Below, piece by piece: positions 14,825-19,209 of a stretch of DNA of 19,209 nt (positions are counted from its first letter, which is position 1; each line of letters begins with the position of its first letter). The position numbers and the translations under genes were made by a program. The notes beneath the pieces are model-generated. The model was given only the letters and a program-made list of their open reading frames with translations, did no database searches and was not told the origin of the DNA. The DNA lies in contig CAYSXI010000093.1 in assembly GCA_964434955.1 (NCBI GenBank), forward strand, positions 1 through 19,209, in the 5' to 3' direction. Source of the DNA: JANQLU01 sp964434955 (GTDB lineage: Bacteria; Planctomycetota; Planctomycetia; Pirellulales; Pirellulaceae).

Positions 14825-17674
14825 ATGCTGACTTGTCTTCCAAGAATGCGCTCGCTGGTCGTAATGGCGGCGTGCTTGCTCGCAACTTTTGGCTCTTCGA
14901 ATTGCTTTGGGCAATTCCCTGGCGGCTCCGGGATTGGTGGCGGGGGAGTTCCCAGGTCGCCCTCAACGCCTGGCGGCGGATTCAATCGGACTCCCGGTCG
15001 GACGAACCGACCCGGAAACAACTTTGGTCGTTCGAACAACTTCAATCGCAACCCAGGTTATCCGGGAAGTCGAAATAACTTCCCGAACAGCCGCACGCCC
15101 AGCAATCGATATCGTCCGGGCAACAACATCCCCGGCTCCAACTTCAATAATACGCCAGGATCGCCTGCCAACGGATACCAACCAAACACCAACAACCGGT
15201 TTGGTTCGTTCAACAACCCGTTTCGCAACCGATCTGCTCAGCCGACGTCTCTTCCCGGGCGGCAAAACAATTTTGGCCGAACGCATTTCGATCCCGTCCA
15301 CGTTAACCACGTCAACATCCACTCCGGGGGGATCGGTGGTAACGACCCGTTCCGCAATATCCGCTCTCATCAACCGACGCAGATGCGAAAGCAGATCGAT
15401 GACGTCTTGAACAAGCAAAGAAACTTGAACAACTTGTTGCACGCGACCAACGCGGCCCGACGTCATGGACTCGGAAACGACATCCATAGTCAATACCGTT
15501 CGCAAGCCATGACCATGGCCCGAAGTCAAATCCAAAAGGGTTCGAACGAGTCGCTTCCTTATGTTGCGATGGCCAAGTTTTCGCTTGAAGACAACGACAT
15601 GTCCCAGTTTCGCAGTTACACGCGGCAACTGGAAAACAAGTTTCCGGGTCACAAGCACACGCACTTTTTCAAAGGCATCGAGCATCTCGACAACAAAGAC
15701 TGGAAAGCCGCTGAACGAGAATTGAGGGCCGCGCGAAAAGCGGGTGTTCCCGAAGAAGACCTCGCGGGTTACTTGAAGATGGCCATCGATAACCAGAAAT
15801 GGATCTGGGAATACGCGATGATCACCGCTTCGTTGATCGGGACTTGGCTTTTGGGAATGGGTTTCTTGTATGTGATGGGTTTGATTTGTTCCAAATCGAC
15901 ACTCGAGACGATCAAGTCCGATCCCAATGTCGACATGTCGCGGCAGCGCACCAAAAACCGCTTCTATCGTTTCGTCGTATTCGCGGCGGGAATTTATTAC
16001 TACATTTCGCTCCCGATGGTCGTCCTTTGTTCGATTGCGCTTCCGGGCGCATTGATTTATGCGGCGTTGAGCCTGCATGTGATTAGCTGGCCCATCATCG
16101 GCCTGGTTCTTTTCGGCAGCATTGGCGGCATCATCACGGCAACAAGTGGTCTGCGGGCATCGTTTATTTCCGTCCCGAACCCGGAAGTCGAAAGAAAGCT
16201 GTCTCGTGAAGAAGCGCCCGGACTCTGGGAAGTCGCCTACGAGGTCGCTGAAAAAGTTGGTACCCGTCCGGTCGACGAAATCTGGTTGCTTGGTTCAGCC
16301 GACTTGGCGGTGACGGAACGTGGCTCGTTTGTCCGCAAGATGCGCGACCGCGCGAAACGCGTACTCGTACTTGGTACGGGTGCCATCGACAAAATGGATC
16401 AGGGAGCGTTTCGCGCCATCCTCGCCCACGAGTATGGTCACTTCCAGAACCGCGACACGGCCGGTGGAGACATCTCGATGCGGGTAACAGCGTCGATGGA
16501 TCGGTTCATTGAGAAGATCATCGAGCGCGGAAAAATCCGCTGGTGGGATATCGCCATTCGTTTCTTGAAAACTTACTACGTGATGTACCACCGAATCAGT
16601 TTCGGCGCAAGTCGGCTTCAGGAAGTCATGGCGGATCGCGTTGCCGTCAAAGCTTACGGTGCAGCCGCGTTCAAACGTGGTCTGGAACATGTGATTCGCC
16701 GTGATCTCGAAGTCTCGATGTCGATGAATCAGAAAATGTCGCGTGCGATGATGGGTTCCGACCCGGCTGAATCCCTCGAGAAAGATCGCTTCTCGCCCTT
16801 CGCTCGTGAGCAGCTGTCGAAAACCTACGAAGAAGCCTTAAAAGAAACGACGACTGAATATGACTCCCACCCCAGTCCCATGGAGCGATTCGCGATGACC
16901 GCGAAACTTCATGAACAGGGCCAGGAAAAGGATGCCAACCGATCTGTATGGGACCTCTTTGCCCGTCCGACATCGGTGCAGAAAGAAATGGATCATGAAC
17001 TGGATCGGCTTGTCGCCGAAGAATCGCAGGCTCAGAAAAAGATGAGTGTGGATGCAATCCGATTCTTCACGCAAGTCATTCAGCAAACTCGCGAACCCGC
17101 ATTCTTGATCGAACGAGCACAGATTTATGCGGAAACGGGAAATATTCCGAGCGCAATTAACGACCTGTTGTCTGCGCAGAAACGCGGCATCCGGGATCCT
17201 GAACTGACCATGATGCTGGCGACCCTTCAACGCCGCATCGAAAAGTATGACGACGCGATTGTTAGTCTGAACAGCGCCTTGAGCATGCCCAATCAACTAA
17301 AAGGGGAAGAAGCCAAAGACTTCCAGTTCCAGTGCAATCTGGGGTTGGGACGTTTGCATCAACTAAAAAACAACCTGGACATGGCGAGACAATATTTTGA
17401 TCGCGCCGCCTCGATCTATGACGACTCCTATGGGCTGGAGGTGTATCGTGCCCGCCTGGAGTTGGCGACGGGCAACGCCAATGCGGCGATGCGGCATTTC
17501 AATACGGCGACCAATATTTGCAAGGATGCGGCTGACCCGTACTATTACCGGGGAATGATCCTTGAAAAGCATGGCAAAAACACCGACGCGCTAAAGCAGT
17601 TTGACGCCGCATGCCGGCTCGATCGATTCGACAGACGATTTTTTGAGGCCCGAACTCGAGTCTCCAACAACTAG
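14825..17674 (+). CDS. Large membrane M48 metallopeptidase with low-complexity N-terminus and C-terminal TPRs
   Basis: ATG 14825 is preferred because a signal peptide follows (LVVMAACLLATFGSSNCFGQ ends near 30); the frame is open upstream but not signal-like. Residues 31-175 are low complexity, rich in Asn, Gly, Pro, Arg and Phe (PGNN, GNNF and similar runs). A helical, TPR-like part with EHLDNKDWKAAERELRAARK follows. Transmembrane segments lie at about 327-353 and 379-438. The M48 motif is HEYGH at 535-539, with third ligand E600 in LQEVMAD. About 745-945 are TPR repeats (AFLIERAQIYAETGNIPSAI and onward). M48 peptidases of the HtpX/Oma1 type cut damaged membrane proteins. The TPRs probably recruit partners. 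The 949-residue fusion is much longer than HtpX. The DUF454 gene starts 34 bases after its stop and may be co-transcribed. The N-terminal topology is unresolved. Confidence 0.88.
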   Translation: MLTCLPRMRSLVVMAACLLATFGSSNCFGQFPGGSGIGGGGVPRSPSTPGGGFNRTPGRTNRPGNNFGRSNNFNRNPGYPGSRNNFPNSRTPSNRYRPGNNIPGSNFNNTPGSPANGYQPNTNNRFGSFNNPFRNRSAQPTSLPGRQNNFGRTHFDPVHVNHVNIHSGGIGGNDPFRNIRSHQPTQMRKQIDDVLNKQRNLNNLLHATNAARRHGLGNDIHSQYRSQAMTMARSQIQKGSNESLPYVAMAKFSLEDNDMSQFRSYTRQLENKFPGHKHTHFFKGIEHLDNKDWKAAERELRAARKAGVPEEDLAGYLKMAIDNQKWIWEYAMITASLIGTWLLGMGFLYVMGLICSKSTLETIKSDPNVDMSRQRTKNRFYRFVVFAAGIYYYISLPMVVLCSIALPGALIYAALSLHVISWPIIGLVLFGSIGGIITATSGLRASFISVPNPEVERKLSREEAPGLWEVAYEVAEKVGTRPVDEIWLLGSADLAVTERGSFVRKMRDRAKRVLVLGTGAIDKMDQGAFRAILAHEYGHFQNRDTAGGDISMRVTASMDRFIEKIIERGKIRWWDIAIRFLKTYYVMYHRISFGASRLQEVMADRVAVKAYGAAAFKRGLEHVIRRDLEVSMSMNQKMSRAMMGSDPAESLEKDRFSPFAREQLSKTYEEALKETTTEYDSHPSPMERFAMTAKLHEQGQEKDANRSVWDLFARPTSVQKEMDHELDRLVAEESQAQKKMSVDAIRFFTQVIQQTREPAFLIERAQIYAETGNIPSAINDLLSAQKRGIRDPELTMMLATLQRRIEKYDDAIVSLNSALSMPNQLKGEEAKDFQFQCNLGLGRLHQLKNNLDMARQYFDRAASIYDDSYGLEVYRARLELATGNANAAMRHFNTATNICKDAADPYYYRGMILEKHGKNTDALKQFDAACRLDRFDRRFFEARTRVSNN

Positions 17675-17708
17675 TTGCGGAGCATCGAAACGATTGAGTG
17701 AACCCCAA

Positions 17709-18254
17709 ATGAAGGGAGACGAGGCCTCAAAGCCTGACGCCAGCGATGCCGAGGTAGAATCCACGCCGAGCCAATCGCCGATGGATATCGAAGTCCTCCA
17801 GGTTCGCGGCTTGAGAAAGGCCCTTTACCTTTTTCTTGCCGTGTTGTTTTTGACGCTGGGAATTATTGGCGTCATTGCGCCCATCATCCCGGCAACCCCG
17901 TTCCTGCTTTTGGCCAGTTACTTCTTGATTCGCACCGTTCCCAAAGTGAACGAGTGGCTCCTGAATTCACGCGTCTTTGGACCGATCTTGATTGACTGGC
18001 AGGTCAACGGCGGCGTTAGGCCAGATATCAAAATCAAGGCCGTGGTTATCGTCGCGATTGCGGTAAGTATCACGATTTTTGTGAGCGGTGTTAAGTTCAT
18101 TCCGACAATCGCCGTCCTGGTTTTGGCAGCCATCGGAATTTTTGTGATTATCAAACTCCCGGTTGCCCGTCATCAAGCATCCAGCAGGGCAAACGGCAAC
18201 GACGTCGTCGAAGAAGTCGTTGCGAATACGAAAGATGAATCATCGAAAACGTGA
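17709..18254 (+). CDS. DUF454 (YbaN-like) membrane protein
   Basis: ATG 17709 lies 34 bases after the M48 stop; an upstream open frame overlaps the M48 gene and was not used. The 181-residue protein has an acidic, Ser-rich head, then TM segments around 37-56 and 58-75. The family motif follows: LGIIGVIAPIIPATPFLLLASYFLIRTVPKVNEWLLN, then FGPILIDWQVNGGVRPDIKIKA. A further hydrophobic pair lies at about 112-155. DUF454 proteins such as E. coli YbaN have no settled biochemical role. The charged tail (about 156-181) is longer than in YbaN. It is convergent with the DUF1501 gene, with only eight bases between their stops. Confidence 0.87.
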   Translation: MKGDEASKPDASDAEVESTPSQSPMDIEVLQVRGLRKALYLFLAVLFLTLGIIGVIAPIIPATPFLLLASYFLIRTVPKVNEWLLNSRVFGPILIDWQVNGGVRPDIKIKAVVIVAIAVSITIFVSGVKFIPTIAVLVLAAIGIFVIIKLPVARHQASSRANGNDVVEEVVANTKDESSKT

Positions 18255-18288
18255 TGAGCCCTTTAACTGATAATGGGCTTGATCACGT
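18245..18288 (-). terminator. Long hairpin over two convergent gene ends, terminator for DUF1501
   Basis: A long imperfect hairpin joins 18249-18265 with 18271-18288. ACGTGAT pairs ATCACGT, AGCCC pairs GGGCT, and TTA pairs TAA, around a five-base loop. Internal mismatches are one G against TG and one T-T. On the minus strand it is followed by TTTTC (18248-18244), as in an intrinsic terminator. It overlaps the stop codons of both genes. On the plus strand no T-run follows, so its effect on DUF454 transcription is less clear. Confidence 0.6.
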
Positions 18289-19207
18289 GGCCGTGAACAT
18301 CGGTCAATCGGCGATCAATTCCATTGTGCCGAATCGTAAGCTTCTGATGATCGATCCCCAGCAGGTGGAGAATCGTTGCGTGGACGTCATAAACCTGTGT
18401 TGGGTTCTTTCGATCCAAGGGCTTGTAACCCCATTGGTCCGATTGGCCGTGAGTTACGCCGCCGCGAATCCCGCCACCGGCAAGCCAATTCGTAAACACG
18501 TAAGGGTTATGGTCACGTCCCTTCGAACCCTGCGTGCTGGGCATTCGGCCAAACTCAGTCGTCCATAAGATGATCGTATCGTCCAGCATTCCGCGTTGCT
18601 TTAAATCGCGGATCAAGGCAGAAGCTCCCACCGCCATGCCCATGGCCAAAGGACCGTGATCGCGCTGGATATCTTCATGCGAGTCCCAGTTTCTTCGCGG
18701 GAAGCTATTGTCATTGCCCGACCAAACTTGAACAAAGCGAACTCCTCGTTCCAACAATCGACGGGCGACCAAACACTTCCTACCGAAGTAGTCCGCTTCC
18801 TCGACGGGGTTGATATTCCTCGAGAACCGGGAGCGGCCATGATCGAGTCCGTACATTTTTAATATGTGCTTTGGCTCCTTGGAAATATCCAAGGCCTCCG
18901 GCGCGCTCAGTTGCATCTTCGCTGCCAACTCGTAACTTCGAATCCGAGCCTCCAGACGAGAGTCACCGGGGCGAGCATTCCGGTGTTTCTGATTGAGCTT
19001 TTGCAACAACTCCACGGCTGCCGATTCACTTCGAGAATTAACAAAACGTGCGCGTGCTTTCAAATCGGCAATCGGGTTTCGCGTGCCAGGCCGGATCACG
19101 GTACCTTGGTGCCGGGTTGGGAGAAAGGCTGAAGACCAATTTTTCGGCCCGTTGGATCCGTAGCCACGACGATCGGGAAGCACAACAAACGTTGGCAGAT
19201 TGTCATT
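18263..19207 (-). CDS. DUF1501 family protein, C-terminal part (5' end outside window)
   Basis: The frame is open to the right edge, and the sequence reads NDNLPTFVVLPDRRGYGSNGPKNWSS without a plausible start, so the N-terminus is off the window. About 315 residues are visible. The DUF1501 hallmarks are ILWTTEFGRMPSTQG, GRDHNPYVFTNWLAGGGIRGG, HGQSDQWGYK and a final VHATILHLLGID. DUF1501 belongs to the alkaline-phosphatase-like superfamily and is greatly expanded in planctomycetes, often next to DUF1553/DUF1549 cytochrome genes; its substrate is unknown. The usual Tat-type signal would be upstream. Such an upstream partner, if present, lies beyond the window. The 3' end is covered by the hairpin at 18245-18288. 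Confidence 0.92.
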   Translation of the reverse strand, partial: NDNLPTFVVLPDRRGYGSNGPKNWSSAFLPTRHQGTVIRPGTRNPIADLKARARFVNSRSESAAVELLQKLNQKHRNARPGDSRLEARIRSYELAAKMQLSAPEALDISKEPKHILKMYGLDHGRSRFSRNINPVEEADYFGRKCLVARRLLERGVRFVQVWSGNDNSFPRRNWDSHEDIQRDHGPLAMGMAVGASALIRDLKQRGMLDDTIILWTTEFGRMPSTQGSKGRDHNPYVFTNWLAGGGIRGGVTHGQSDQWGYKPLDRKNPTQVYDVHATILHLLGIDHQKLTIRHNGIDRRLTDVHGHVIKPIIS

Positions 19208-19209
19208 CA

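Noticed and set aside
14963..16078. Long open frame of 371 codons on the minus strand opposite the M48 gene
   Set aside because: It is antisense to the low-complexity and membrane parts of a clear gene. Its composition (Val/Arg-rich) reflects the opposite frame, and no family motif is seen.

Overview
The window looks like chromosomal DNA from a planctomycete, probably a Pirellulaceae-type marine lineage. The basis is a DUF1501 protein, a PEP-CTERM secreted protein, an M28 exopeptidase, a TPR-fused M48 peptidase, many two-component genes, and moderate GC with mixed ATG/GTG/TTG starts. This is inferred from gene families; there is no rRNA or other marker gene to prove it. No tRNA, rRNA, CRISPR array, IS element or prophage was seen.

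Region 1 (1-3849, + strand) holds the C-terminal barrel of a TonB-dependent-receptor-like outer-membrane protein, a YfiR-like periplasmic protein (DUF4154), and a membrane histidine kinase with a CHASE8-like sensor and HAMP domain. This resembles the Pseudomonas YfiBNR signalling module, with a histidine kinase output in place of the diguanylate cyclase. A degenerate 18-bp tandem repeat fills the gap between yfiR and the kinase.

Region 2 (3963-9259, - strand) is the most interesting part. A near-consensus sigma-54 promoter (TGGCAC-N5-TTGCA, 9259-9244) precedes a run of co-oriented genes. In transcription order they are a universal stress protein, a globin-coupled (protoglobin) histidine kinase, a second universal stress protein, a two-CBS-domain protein, an NtrC-class sigma-54 activator response regulator, and a DUF502 membrane protein. 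This reads as a self-contained gas/redox-sensing stress operon: a heme globin kinase signals to an NtrC-type regulator, which may activate its own sigma-54 promoter.

Region 3 (9391-14627) has a small four-helix membrane protein of unknown function, a secreted carboxypeptidase-Q-like M28 peptidase (-), a PEP-CTERM Asp-box propeller protein (+), a PhnZ/TmpB-like HD-domain oxygenase (-), and a secreted HExxH metallopeptidase-like protein (+).

Region 4 (14825-19209) has a large membrane M48 peptidase with a low-complexity N-terminal part and C-terminal TPRs, a DUF454 (YbaN-like) membrane protein, and a DUF1501 protein that runs off the right edge. A long hairpin overlaps the 3' ends of the last two, convergent genes and looks like an intrinsic terminator for DUF1501.
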